Origin: Rhizobium sp. ICMP 5592
Lineage (GTDB): Bacteria; Pseudomonadota; Alphaproteobacteria; Rhizobiales; Rhizobiaceae
DNA length: 64,000 bases
Assembly (NCBI RefSeq): GCF_009498525.1
Contig: NZ_QSNT01000001.1
Location: 797,032 to 861,031, forward strand
Reading direction: 5' to 3'
The position numbers and the translations under genes are program-made. Under the pieces are notes generated by a model that searched no databases, was not told where the DNA came from, and was given only the letters and a program-made list of their open reading frames with translations. Of the stretch, positions 26,606 to 34,609 are shown one piece after another (within the stretch, counting starts at the first letter, position 1; every line of letters begins with the position of its first letter).

Positions 26606-26790
26606 CGTCTCCTCCCTGACCGGCCGCGAACAATCCCATCATGAAACGCTTTAGTATTGTCTCATGAACAAGTCAGACGGGCAATTGTAGCAATGACCGC
26701 GGTTCATCCCGGCAAATCATGCGAGGCATGTGACCGTCGCGGACCGGATCGACGATGTTGAGAAGCAGTTCGTCCACACTTGGCATCTCG

Positions 26791-27177
26791 CTATTTGGAG
26801 TATTGCTTCAGATAGGCGATCAGATTGGTAATCTCGGTATCGTCCTTCAGTCCGACGAAGGTCATTTTCGTGCCCTTCACCTTCGCCTTGGGGTCGTGCA
26901 AATAGTCGCGAAGCGTCGTCTCGTTCCATACGAGGCCACCCTTGCCCGCCTCCTGCATCGCCGGCGAATAGGCGAAATTCGGGTGTGTTCCAGCCGTTCT
27001 GCCGAACAGTCCGTTCAGCGAGGGGCCGATCTTGTTCTGGTCCGTTTCGGCTATATGGCAAATGGCGCATTTCTTGAAAACGGTGGCTCCTGCCGTGACG
27101 TCACCTTCCTGCGCAAGGGCGGTAAGCGGTGAGGCAACGGCGAGAAGCAGACAGATCGGAAGAAAACGGTAAGACAT
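26791..27177 (-). CDS. Periplasmic class I cytochrome c
   Basis: A 128-residue monoheme cytochrome c. A signal peptide (about 22 residues, cleavage after TALA) is followed by heme motif CAICH at 37-41, and the axial Met is likely Met105 in GTKMTF. The spacing and the NKIGPSLNGLFGRTAGT block match the cytochrome c2/c552 type. The start at 27177 is chosen for its GAGGA site and normal signal peptide; other ATGs lie 12 and 21 bp upstream. Placed just before the CuA oxidase genes, it is probably the electron donor. Confidence 0.9.
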   Translation of the reverse strand: MSYRFLPICLLLAVASPLTALAQEGDVTAGATVFKKCAICHIAETDQNKIGPSLNGLFGRTAGTHPNFAYSPAMQEAGKGGLVWNETTLRDYLHDPKAKVKGTKMTFVGLKDDTEITNLIAYLKQYSK

Positions 27178-27279
27178 GGCAATCCTCATTCTCTCCATCG
27201 CTGTTCCGATACAAACAAATGCCAGCAGGCAGGTCGCAGCGGCTTGGGGGTGTTTCTGAAGTAGGCTTCCTTTGCAAAT

Positions 27280-28095
27280 TCAAGGCGTGCGGTTCGGATA
27301 GGCGGGGGCAATCAATTTGCGATACAGGTGCCAGGTTGAATGCCCGAGGATAGGCATGACGACCGCAAGGCCGGCAAAAATCGGGATCGTGCCGACGACA
27401 AGCAGCGCCGCGACGATCAATCCCCAAAGCGCAACCGGCCCTGGATTGGTAAGTGTGGCGCGTATGCTCGCGTCCACGGCTGCTACTGCACCGACATCAC
27501 GGTCCAGTAGCAGCGGGAAGGCCACCACCGTCGTCGCCAGCACAATTATCGCGAAAATGAAACCGGCCAGGTTCCCCCAAAGCATAAGGGAGAGGCCTCG
27601 CGGCGTCGTCAGCACGTCTGACAGGAAGGTCGAGATCGAGGTCAGACCGGCCCCATCGAAGGTCATGGTGTAGATGCGTTGCGCGACAATCAGCCAGGCG
27701 ATGAAAAGCGCGAACAGCATGAGGCCTACCGCAATGATCGACGGCAGTGCCGGAGAATGACGGACCTCCAACGCGTGATGCCACGAGCTATCGAATCCCT
27801 GTTCACGGCGTCGGCTGATTTCATAAAGGCCAATGGCCGCGATCGGACCAACCAGCGCAAAGCCCGACATCAAGGGATAAAGCAGTGGCAGCAGGTTAGC
27901 GCCGTCGCTCCACATGACCAGGAAGATGCCCGCAATCGGATACATAAGGCAGAGAAATACATAATGGGATGGTTTTTCTCTAAAGTCATCAAGTCCCGAC
28001 CTCAGCGAATCTATAAGATCTGCGACGCCAATCTTGCGAACTTCCGGGCGCGTAAATTCGCCGCTCGCACCGGCCATGACATGGAATGCCGCCAT
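27280..28095 (-). CDS. DUF2189 integral membrane protein
   Basis: A 271-residue membrane protein with about six hydrophobic segments and the family features KIGVADLIDSLRSGLDDF, HYVFLCLMYPIAGIFL and the C-terminal MPILGHSTWHLYRKLI. Such DUF2189 proteins often lie beside cytochrome oxidase genes in alphaproteobacteria. The ATG at 28095 was chosen because a GGAGGAG site lies 8-10 bp before it; the frame is open further upstream without similarity. It is probably the first gene of the oxidase operon. Its role is unknown; help in oxidase assembly or membrane placement is only a guess. Confidence 0.82.
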   Translation of the reverse strand: MAAFHVMAGASGEFTRPEVRKIGVADLIDSLRSGLDDFREKPSHYVFLCLMYPIAGIFLVMWSDGANLLPLLYPLMSGFALVGPIAAIGLYEISRRREQGFDSSWHHALEVRHSPALPSIIAVGLMLFALFIAWLIVAQRIYTMTFDGAGLTSISTFLSDVLTTPRGLSLMLWGNLAGFIFAIIVLATTVVAFPLLLDRDVGAVAAVDASIRATLTNPGPVALWGLIVAALLVVGTIPIFAGLAVVMPILGHSTWHLYRKLIAPAYPNRTP

Positions 28096-28688
28096 AGCAC
28101 TTCTCCTCCTCCACCATGGTCCGGCTGGCGGTGCAAAGGCGCCCGGCAATTTTTCACCGATACGTCGAACCGCAACCGGTGATCATTATTTTATCAAGTT
28201 TTATCGTCCTTGTCGCCTACTCCTTAAATTCGTCATTTTGTGCGCCGGAACGATCGGTGATTTCCGCCCTGGACACCTGGAAGGCAAAGCCCGTCTATGG
28301 CGGTGAAATCTGGCCCATAGAGCGTCCAGCAATCAGCTCAGTCCCGTCACGACCATTGCTCATCAACATGGCGTCCGGCATCCGCGAATAGGCGTGTCCG
28401 TTTGTTTTGATAAACGCGATATCGCGATCGTTCAATTTGTCGAGCGCATAACGATGGAGGAAATCTTCATCCGCATTGAAGAAACCCTCGCATTGCTGGT
28501 CGGAGCAACGGCATCCGACAATACACCTTGAATGATCGTCTCTATCCCAGGATTTGGGCTGCTATGCATTATGGGCCGGGCAGGCCCCGTGAATGTCAAC
28601 TGGATGGCGTCTTCAGCATTGGTTCGAACAGCATTTCGTAAAAGGAAGCCGTTCAATCGCCGTTCCATCCGCTAAAGGAGACGTACTC
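28096..28688. other. Upstream region of oxidase operon and curlin-like gene
   Basis: About 590 bp between divergent genes. A minus-strand frame (28432-28668) has no family features and is likely chance. AT-rich TTTATCAAG and TTGATAAAC stretches (about 28190-28200 and 28408-28418) loosely resemble FNR half-sites (TTGAT), which would suit an oxidase operon, but none is a full TTGAT-N4-ATCAA. The curlin-like start has TAAAGGAGA before it. Confidence 0.45.
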
Positions 28689-29064
28689 ATGATCCGTAAT
28701 TCTCTCATTGCAGCCGTTCTTGTCGGCATCATCGCCGTCGTTGGCCATGGCCAACGACGTGAACATTGAGCAATGTGGCTGGTCGAACTCGGCCGGCGGT
28801 GCTCAGAACGGTTTCAGAAATCGTATCCGGGTCTATAAGGACGGCTGCTTCAACAAGATGACCGGCCAGCAATACGGTCGTCACAACCTTTCCGACGTCG
28901 ACCAGGAAGGCGCCGGTAACTACGGTGCCGCCTACCAGAGCGGCAATCACAACATCGCCGGCATTGGTCAGTTCGGCTCCAATCACACCACCATCCTGAC
29001 CCAGGACGGCAACGGCAACATCACCGCTGCGGCACTCGTCGCGGCGCGCACCATGGTCGCCTAA
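28689..29064 (+). pseudogene. Curlin (CsgA/CsgB-like) gene, frameshifted and truncated
   Basis: From the ATG at 28689, after AAAGGAGA, the frame gives a signal peptide (MIRNSLIAAVLVGIIAVVG) that then ends early at a TGA. A one-base frameshift at about 28745-28752 restores the expected mature protein: ANDVNIEQCGWSNSAGGAQNGFRN, then repeats of the type NLSDVDQEGAGNYGA, NIAGIGQFGSNHT and ILTQDGNGN, which are curlin-like strand repeats rich in Gly, Asn and Gln. The last 12 residues depart from the repeat pattern and stop, so the 3' end is lost as well. It is inactive as written; a sequencing error can explain the frameshift but not the lost end. Confidence 0.75.
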
Positions 29065-29305
29065 TGTCACTGTGTTATGAGTGGCTTCGGTTTCTTGTCC
29101 GTCCACTGGGGCGGAAGACCGAATTTAGTCGCCACGGCTCCCTGAACGCCAGAGGATCGCCCGAAAGCTTCACACGCCGCGTATTTCGGCTTTCCACCGA
29201 ACCAAGACTGCACTCGGTGCCTTGAAGGAACCGAAATATCGAGCATTTTCGGCTCCCTACCAGTGATCAGCATTTTCGAAAAGTCGTTCGCGAACTTCGT
29301 CGCTT
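29065..29305 (-). other. Open minus-strand frame of unknown origin before the IS element
   Basis: The minus strand is open for about 68 codons (29067-29273): SRHRVQSWFGGKPKY, then ACEAFGRSSGVQGAVATKFG, ending KPKPLITQ-stop. It reads like the C-terminus of a real protein but matches no family I recognise. Its upstream part is cut by the IS element and its stop lies next to the curlin remnant. It may be a truncated gene. Confidence 0.3.
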
Positions 29306-29372
29306 GGCTGACCTTGCCCCGTTGAAATAATCCATTTTGAAGTAAGCTCTGGCCCATTGAGAGGACCAGGGA

Positions 29373-29639
29373 ATGAAACGCAGCCGTTTCACAGACGAAC
29401 AGATTATCGGCATTCTGAAGGAGCACGAGGCGGGCACGCCGGTCTCGGAGCTTTGCCGCAAGCACGGCGCCAGCGATGTCAGCATCTATAAATGGAAAGC
29501 CAAGTTCGGCGGCATGGAGGTGTCGGAAGCCAAGCGGCTGAAGACGCTGGAGGACGAGAACACGAAGCTGAAGCGGTTTCTGGCGGATGCCATGCTTGAC
29601 AATGCCGCTTTGAAAGACCTTTTGGGAAAGAAGTGGTGA
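29373..29639 (+). CDS. IS3-family transposase OrfA
   Basis: An 88-residue OrfA with the helix-turn-helix block [17 protein letters not shown], then [24 protein letters not shown], and the leucine-zipper segment [24 protein letters not shown]. It binds the terminal repeats. Its end overlaps the start of OrfB by 7 bp in a different frame, consistent with translational frameshifting that makes the OrfAB transposase. The frame is intact. Confidence 0.93.
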   Translation: MKRSRFTDEQIIGILKEHEAGTPVSELCRKHGASDVSIYKWKAKFGGMEVSEAKRLKTLEDENTKLKRFLADAMLDNAALKDLLGKKW

Positions 29640-30562
29640 CGCCCGCAGCAAAGCGGCGAGCTGTCGCGCATCTGGTGGACCAACATCGGATGAGCGAACG
29701 GCGGGCGTGTAAAGCCATTGGCTTTTGGCGGATGACGATCCGTTACGAAACCAGGCGCAGCGATGACCATGACCTTCGCGAGCGGATGAAGGCGCTGGCG
29801 CATGAACGCCGCCGCTTTGGATATCGGCGCCTTCATGTGCTGCTCAGGCGCGAGGGACACCTTGTGAACCACAAGAAGCTCTTCCGGCTCTATCGGGAAG
29901 AGAAGCTGACCGTGCGCAAGCGCGGTGGCCGCAAGCGAGCGATAGGCACACGAGCACCGACGCTGATCCCGATGGCCGCCAATGATCGTTGGTCGCTGGA
30001 TTTCGTGTCGGATCAGTTCACCGATGGTCGCAGGTTCCGGGTTCTGACGGTCGTAGACGATTGCACCAGAGAATGCCTGGGCCTCGTCGCCGATACATCG
30101 CTTTCCGGCCTGCGGGTTGCCCGTGAGCTTGATCGGATCATCGAGGAACGTGGCAAGCCCAGTATGATCGTCAGTGACAACGGCAGCGAGTTCACTAGCA
30201 ACGCGATCCTGCAATGGACGGATCGGGCCAAGGTCGATTGGCATTACATTGCGCCTGGCAAGCCGATCCAGAACGCCTTCATCGAAAGCTTCAATGGGCG
30301 GCTGCGCGACGAGTTCTTGAATGAAACGCTCTTCTCGTCACTGACCCTCGCTCGATCAGCGCTTTCAAACTGGCGCAGCGATTACAACGATCAACGACCG
30401 CATTCCGGCCTCGGCTGGCTGACACCGACCGAGTTCGCTCAGACCATCAGCCCGCGACGCGATGCGGTGCTGCGCAGCCGAAATGGCTCCGCACCGCAAC
30501 TCGTCGCTACCGCCCCAAATACAGCAACCCAAAACCGCTGGAGCGAACTCAAAACTGGATAA
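29633..30562 (+). CDS. IS3-family transposase OrfB (DDE integrase core)
   Basis: A 309-residue OrfB. An HTH_21-type segment ([16 protein letters not shown]) precedes a retroviral-integrase-type core with catalytic Asp123 (WSLDFVSD), Asp182 (IVSDNGSEF) and Glu218 (NAFIESFNG), a D-x35-E spacing. The C-terminal [19 protein letters not shown] is standard. All catalytic residues are present, so this element could still be mobile. Confidence 0.95.
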   Translation: MVTPAAKRRAVAHLVDQHRMSERRACKAIGFWRMTIRYETRRSDDHDLRERMKALAHERRRFGYRRLHVLLRREGHLVNHKKLFRLYREEKLTVRKRGGRKRAIGTRAPTLIPMAANDRWSLDFVSDQFTDGRRFRVLTVVDDCTRECLGLVADTSLSGLRVARELDRIIEERGKPSMIVSDNGSEFTSNAILQWTDRAKVDWHYIAPGKPIQNAFIESFNGRLRDEFLNETLFSSLTLARSALSNWRSDYNDQRPHSGLGWLTPTEFAQTISPRRDAVLRSRNGSAPQLVATAPNTATQNRWSELKTG

Positions 30563-30604
30563 AACTTGGGGGCAAGGTCAGCCGCAACACAATGTGCTTT
30601 TCTC

Positions 30605-30808
30605 ATGAGGATTGCTGGTAAGGTCCAAGATGTCAGCTATCGCGCTTGGACACGAAACCAAGCGCTGCAGCTTGGCTTGACGGGATGGGTAAGGGATGAG
30701 CCCGACGGATCGGTAACTGCCCTGATTGTCGGCTCTTCGGTGTCTGGCGTGGAGCCGCAACGAACAATTCTCAATGAGCTACCAGCTGACTTCATAATTG
30801 CCCACTAA
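30605..30808 (+). pseudogene. Acylphosphatase-like fragment
   Basis: From the ATG at 30605 the frame gives 67 residues: MRIAGKVQDVSYRAWTRNQA, then LGLTGWVRDEPDGSVTALIVG. This is the acylphosphatase core with the catalytic Arg in (S/G)YRAW and the Asn of the usual G-W-V-(R/K)-N replaced by Asp. A normal protein has about 90 residues with a longer N-terminus and a G-P-x-x-A-x-V ending; both are missing here. The IS end lies 22 bp upstream, so insertion probably removed the 5' part. Activity is doubtful because the catalytic Asn is absent. Confidence 0.55.
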
Positions 30809-31118
30809 CTTCGGTTGTCGCTAGTATGCTTGCAGAGCTTCTCTTGACGACAATGCCCAAAGGCTGTCGTTTGCCATGATCAAATTCGACAATGTTGCTG
30901 AGGGGCTTCACTTGCCGATGTTGCGCTTCGTCGAAAGGCTTGTTCGGCTTTCAGCTCCGAAATCGCATACCTTGCGGACCTTGTCTGTGTTGATCCGTAG
31001 TTGCCTTTGCCAGTTTCTCAAGCCGAAACAAAGGCACTCCTTCGAACCTCGCTCCGATTCTGGCGATAGCGCCAACGCAACAATGTGCACGCATGAAGCG
31101 ACAAATGCCGAATGTACC
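30809..31118. other. Short intergenic stretch
   Basis: About 310 bp between the acylphosphatase-like fragment and the end of the GGDEF gene (convergent). Open frames here show no family features, and no strong terminator hairpin was seen. Confidence 0.4.
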
Positions 31119-32117
31119 TTAGAATCCCCCTACGGGCGAGCTACTTGCTTCTTTGTGCAAGGTCGGCTGAGCGATCTCCAACGCCGGTCGCGAAGGTGGC
31201 ATGATCCGGAAGCCATTCCTGCCCGCCGATTTTACATCGTATAAGACAAGGTCCGCTTTCGCGAATATGTCTTTTGGCGATTGGCCAGGTATGATTATGA
31301 CAGCCCCAACTGAGATGGTGATCCGAATGTTCTTCGTAGGGGTTGATATTGTCCAATTCATACCCTTCACGATACGGGCGGCGATCTTTGCGAGATCTTC
31401 GGCTGATGAACATGGATGGATGACGGCAAACTCATCCCCGCCAATGCGAGCGATCATGTCAGCCTCAGGTGCCGCCTGCGAAAGCCTGCGGCTTGCAACT
31501 TTAAGGCAGTCGTCCCCGGCTTGATGTCCAAGGGTATCATTGACGGACTTAAAACCATCAAGATCCGCCAAGAGCAGGGCCTGCCCGCTTCGGCTGTCAG
31601 TTCCGCATATCTCGCCAAGGAAGGTTTCGAACCTGGTCCGGGAACTCAGCCCTGTTAAGGTGTCGCGCTCCGCCAAATAGCGAAGCTGTTCGACCATAGC
31701 TTTCTCGGCAGTGATGTCCTGTTTCACCCCGAATATTCTTGCGGCAATGCCGTTCGCAAACTCCACGCAAGCGGTTATTCTTATCCACCGGCTGTTACCT
31801 TTTGCGGTAACTATTTGAGCGTCCAGGGTAAAGCCTTCACCTGTGCGAATTGCTTTGTCGCGGGCCTCGTTAAGCAACTTACGCGTTTCCGGCGTGTAGA
31901 GTTTGACGATTTCATCCCGCGATAATGGCGCCTGCGGGACAAGATCGAAGAATTCATAGACCGTATCTGTCCAACTTAGCGTCTGATCCGGTAAGCTGCA
32001 CTCCCATACACCTATCCGAGCAGCTTTGAACGAGCGATCAAACAGCTCCTGCAAGTGCATGAACTCCTGGGAACCGATCGCGTGAGGCTGCGGTATTTCA
32101 TATACATTGCAAGGCAT
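31119..32117 (-). CDS. PAS-GGDEF diguanylate cyclase
   Basis: A 332-residue soluble signalling protein. A PAS domain (about 25-140: ARIGVWECSLPDQTLSWTDTV, FTLDAQIVTAKGNSRWIRI, GVKQDITAEK) is followed by a GGDEF domain (about 145-310) with RDTLTGLSSRTRF, LLLADLDGFKSVNDTLGH and an intact active site GGDEF at 226-230. The residues that would form the inhibitory I-site (RxxD, five residues before GGDEF) read PEAD, so product inhibition is probably absent. It should make cyclic di-GMP; the PAS signal is unknown. There is no membrane segment. Confidence 0.9.
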   Translation of the reverse strand: MPCNVYEIPQPHAIGSQEFMHLQELFDRSFKAARIGVWECSLPDQTLSWTDTVYEFFDLVPQAPLSRDEIVKLYTPETRKLLNEARDKAIRTGEGFTLDAQIVTAKGNSRWIRITACVEFANGIAARIFGVKQDITAEKAMVEQLRYLAERDTLTGLSSRTRFETFLGEICGTDSRSGQALLLADLDGFKSVNDTLGHQAGDDCLKVASRRLSQAAPEADMIARIGGDEFAVIHPCSSAEDLAKIAARIVKGMNWTISTPTKNIRITISVGAVIIIPGQSPKDIFAKADLVLYDVKSAGRNGFRIMPPSRPALEIAQPTLHKEASSSPVGGF

Positions 32118-32677
32118 GAGGCTCCCTCGCCAACTGAAAGAAGATAGCTGCCCGCTTCATTACGATGTCCCGGACCACCATCCCCAACAGAGGATTGCAC
32201 ATATTGCTTGCGTTCGAGTTTCCAAAAAATCGAACTGCATGAATTTCGTTCAATGAATAATCGCGTTCGAGCCCCGGTTCTGGGGCTAATCTATAGCTTG
32301 GCAGATCACCACGACTGCGCTCATAGAGCACAGCCAAGCTTTACTTTGGACGGACACGGGCGTCTTACTTTCCGTCGCGAAATAATCCCTCTTTCCGTTT
32401 CGCACTGACCCAACCAGATTTGGTTAAAAGTTTGGGAATCCGGAATAATAAGCCCTGCAAGCGGATCATCAGCAGATAGAAAATGGTCCAGCCCCAGGGG
32501 TTCACTCCAAACCTCAGACAATCGAACGGCGGGAGGTGATCCCGCCGAAGAGGATTTCATAAAGGTCGAGCATCGCGTCTCGGACGACCATATGGCGCGG
32601 CGGAGGCGAGCTGTCCTTACGTTTCCTGGCCTGCCAAACACGCCATCACGCATGTTATCTGCCAAGATGGAATGGTG
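32118..32677. other. Intergenic region between GGDEF and XylR-like regulator genes
   Basis: A 560-bp stretch with no recognisable gene. Minus-strand open frames at 32098-32337 and 32321-32665 show no family features. The GGDEF promoter is presumably near 32120-32330, but no clear element stands out. Confidence 0.45.
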
Positions 32678-34327
32678 CTACTTGTAGTGTGGTGCGTTGT
32701 CGATGCGGTAGGCGAGTTGTGCTCGTGTCAGCCCAAGCATGCGGGCGGCGGCTGAGAGGTTGCCTTGCGTCCGCTCCATGGCGGTCTCATACAGCGAGTG
32801 CTCGAGGGCGCTGAGCGAAAAGCTGTCCGATCCCAGCAACTGGTTTGGATCGATCGCAGTATTTCCCGGTCCGTTCCCGTTATTCCTTGGATTGGGAGCA
32901 AGATGCGCCAATGCGACTTCGATCTGAGCAGCGGAAATTTCCGTGCCGGTGTTCAGCGAATTGAGCGTGGCGATGAGGACGCCACGCATCTGGCGTAGAT
33001 TGCCGGGCCAGCGTTCCGTCTCGATCAGCTTTTCGGCGGCTGCGTCGAAGCTCGGAGGCTTCAACCCCATGCGAGCAGCAAGTGCCGGTAGCATGGTGTG
33101 CGCGATTGCTAGCCGCTCGCCTTCCCGATCGGCCAACGGTGGCATACGTATGTTCAGCGGCGACAGAACTGAGTGAAGGTCGGCTGAAAAGGCCGGCATC
33201 CTCGATTCCGGGCATTCGTTCGCTATCGCGAGAATGCGCGGCCCGCCCTCCTCGATCCCTTCCTCGACGGCCCGGGCAAAATGCGATTGGATGTCGACAG
33301 GTATGGTTTCGATAGCGTCGATCACAATCGTCTCGCGACGGGGCGTCCGGCGGGTTGCCTTGGCCGGCCGCGCAACCTCGGCGCAGAGCGCGAGGTCGAC
33401 CTGCATACCGACCAGGCGCCGCAGATCGGTCGTCGAGGCGGCGGATCTGCGATGCAAATAGCGCGCTGCGTTGCCGCGTCCCGTTCCCGGGGCGCCGGTT
33501 ATCAGCACGGGCAGGGCAGTGGCCGCGAGGCGGTCGAGCTTCCCGAGCACCGGCTTAAGGATCAGGCTATCGAGGCTGGAAAGGGCCGCTCCGGTGGCGT
33601 GCCCCACGCTGCCGCTCAAGGCGGAGCCTGAGCCGATGTCGTCGGCGACATCGATGCGTTCTCGGAAAAGTGCCACTTCGGGATCATTGAGGCCCCAGCC
33701 ATCGGCAGGTTTTCCGACGACGCGGCAATGGTTATGGCCCTGTGCAGCACATTCGATCTCCTTGTACACGATCAGCGTATCGAAGAACTCACTGGCATAA
33801 CCTGACGCGTAACCGAGCTGAGTCCAGCAAACGGGTTCAGACGCCAGTCGCGTCTTGCTGAACTCGGCGGCCTCGACGCTGTCGCGCCAAAGGAATTCGG
33901 CGGAAAATCGCTTCCTGCGGAAATCGTAGGTGTTGAAGACCGTCTCGACACGCACGACACCGCTGAACGTGTGCAGCCGCGTTCCAGTTGTGAAGGCGTC
34001 GCCTATGTCAAGATTTGGCCAGCCGGCGCGTACGAAGCGTGCGTCCGAGCGGCCGGACATGAAGCCCAGGCGCAGAAGGAAGACGCGCGCCTCCTTCTCG
34101 CCGAGCAGGCGCACCAGTTCTCGCCTTAGATCCGAAAGGGTGGACGCCCGTTGCATGACGATGCGTGCACCGTTCAGCCGGATCGTTCCGTCGTTCGGGT
34201 TGAAGACCAGGCTGGCGAGAAGTTGACGGACAGTCGGACTGCCGCCCCGATCCAGCATCCTCGAAGATTCGGCCAATCCCTGCATCAATACCTCTCTTGT
34301 GCGGCGAGCAGTTTGGCGATCCTTCAC
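32678..34327 (-). CDS. XylR/DmpR-like regulator with degenerate AAA+ domain
   Basis: A 549-residue protein with the domain order of aromatic-sensing NtrC-family activators: an N-terminal XylR_N-type sensory domain (about 35-165), a V4R domain ending in ECAAQGHNHCRVVGKPADGW (about 165-211), an AAA+ domain (about 255-460) and a C-terminal Fis-type helix (about 505-545: ALEHSLYETAMERTQGNLSAAARMLGLTRAQLAYRI). The AAA+ domain is abnormal: Walker A reads GAPGTGRG (278-285, Lys replaced by Arg), the GAFTGA loop needed to contact sigma-54 is missing, Walker B is TIVIDAIE with Ala for the catalytic Glu, and the arginine finger region FREDLYYRL is FSADLHSVL. It probably cannot activate sigma-54 and may act as a simple DNA-binding aromatic sensor. 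Confidence 0.85.
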   Translation of the reverse strand: MKDRQTARRTREVLMQGLAESSRMLDRGGSPTVRQLLASLVFNPNDGTIRLNGARIVMQRASTLSDLRRELVRLLGEKEARVFLLRLGFMSGRSDARFVRAGWPNLDIGDAFTTGTRLHTFSGVVRVETVFNTYDFRRKRFSAEFLWRDSVEAAEFSKTRLASEPVCWTQLGYASGYASEFFDTLIVYKEIECAAQGHNHCRVVGKPADGWGLNDPEVALFRERIDVADDIGSGSALSGSVGHATGAALSSLDSLILKPVLGKLDRLAATALPVLITGAPGTGRGNAARYLHRRSAASTTDLRRLVGMQVDLALCAEVARPAKATRRTPRRETIVIDAIETIPVDIQSHFARAVEEGIEEGGPRILAIANECPESRMPAFSADLHSVLSPLNIRMPPLADREGERLAIAHTMLPALAARMGLKPPSFDAAAEKLIETERWPGNLRQMRGVLIATLNSLNTGTEISAAQIEVALAHLAPNPRNNGNGPGNTAIDPNQLLGSDSFSLSALEHSLYETAMERTQGNLSAAARMLGLTRAQLAYRIDNAPHYK

Positions 34328-34348
34328 CGGATAGCCTTTTATGATTTC

Positions 34349-34363
34349 ATGAAGTCACTTCAT
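34349..34363. promoter_or_regulatory. Perfect palindrome ATGAAGT-C-ACTTCAT, candidate operator
   Basis: A 7-1-7 inverted repeat centred at 34356, starting 22 bp upstream of the start codon of the XylR-like regulator, in the 282-bp gap it shares with the divergent catabolic operon. The position suits binding by a dimeric Fis-type helix, most simply the regulator itself. No sigma-54 -24/-12 promoter (GG-N10-GC) could be recognised in the gap. Confidence 0.5.
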
Positions 34364-34485
34364 CTTTTCAGTAGGCAGTTGTCCTGGCAAGTCCACACGA
34401 GATCGAGCCATGTAAAAAAATATCGTTTTGTTTCAATGCGCTGGAACTTAACTACAAAACTTCTTTCATATCCAGCCGGCGCTGT

Positions 34486-34491
34486 TTGACA
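34486..34491 (+). promoter_or_regulatory. Possible sigma-70 -35 box of the catabolic operon
   Basis: TTGACA lies 119 bp before the SDR start; a weak TCCTAA/CCTAAT sits 18-19 bp downstream as a possible -10. Weak evidence, but it fits with a regulator that has lost sigma-54 contacts. Confidence 0.25.
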
Positions 34492-34609
34492 GGCGGTCGG
34501 GATTTCTCGTCCTAATGAAGCAATTCTGCTGCGCCGGGGAGGGCGAGGCAGAATGGAGGAGTTCGAGCCAAGGCTCGGGCATGCCGCCCCTGGCGGCGCG
34601 GGAGGAAAA

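Larger units (their letters stand above)
29306..30583 (+). mobile_element. Complete IS3-family insertion sequence
   Basis: A 1.28-kb element bounded by a perfect 15-bp terminal inverted repeat (GGCTGACCTTGCCCC at 29306-29320, its complement at 30569-30583). It holds two overlapping transposase frames in the usual IS3 arrangement, both intact. No matching short target duplication can be seen in the bases flanking either end, so it may have undergone a rearrangement after insertion, or the true end lies a few bases inside. It sits between the curlin-like remnant and an acylphosphatase-like gene. Confidence 0.9.

Noticed and set aside
28190..28420. FNR-type sites upstream of the oxidase operon
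   Set aside because: Only loose TTGAT/ATCAA half-sites occur; none has the full spaced palindrome.
34328..34609. A sigma-54 promoter upstream of the catabolic operon
   Set aside because: No GG-N10-GC element with the expected flanks was found in the gap; TGGCAAGTCC near 34384 lacks the GC at the right distance.
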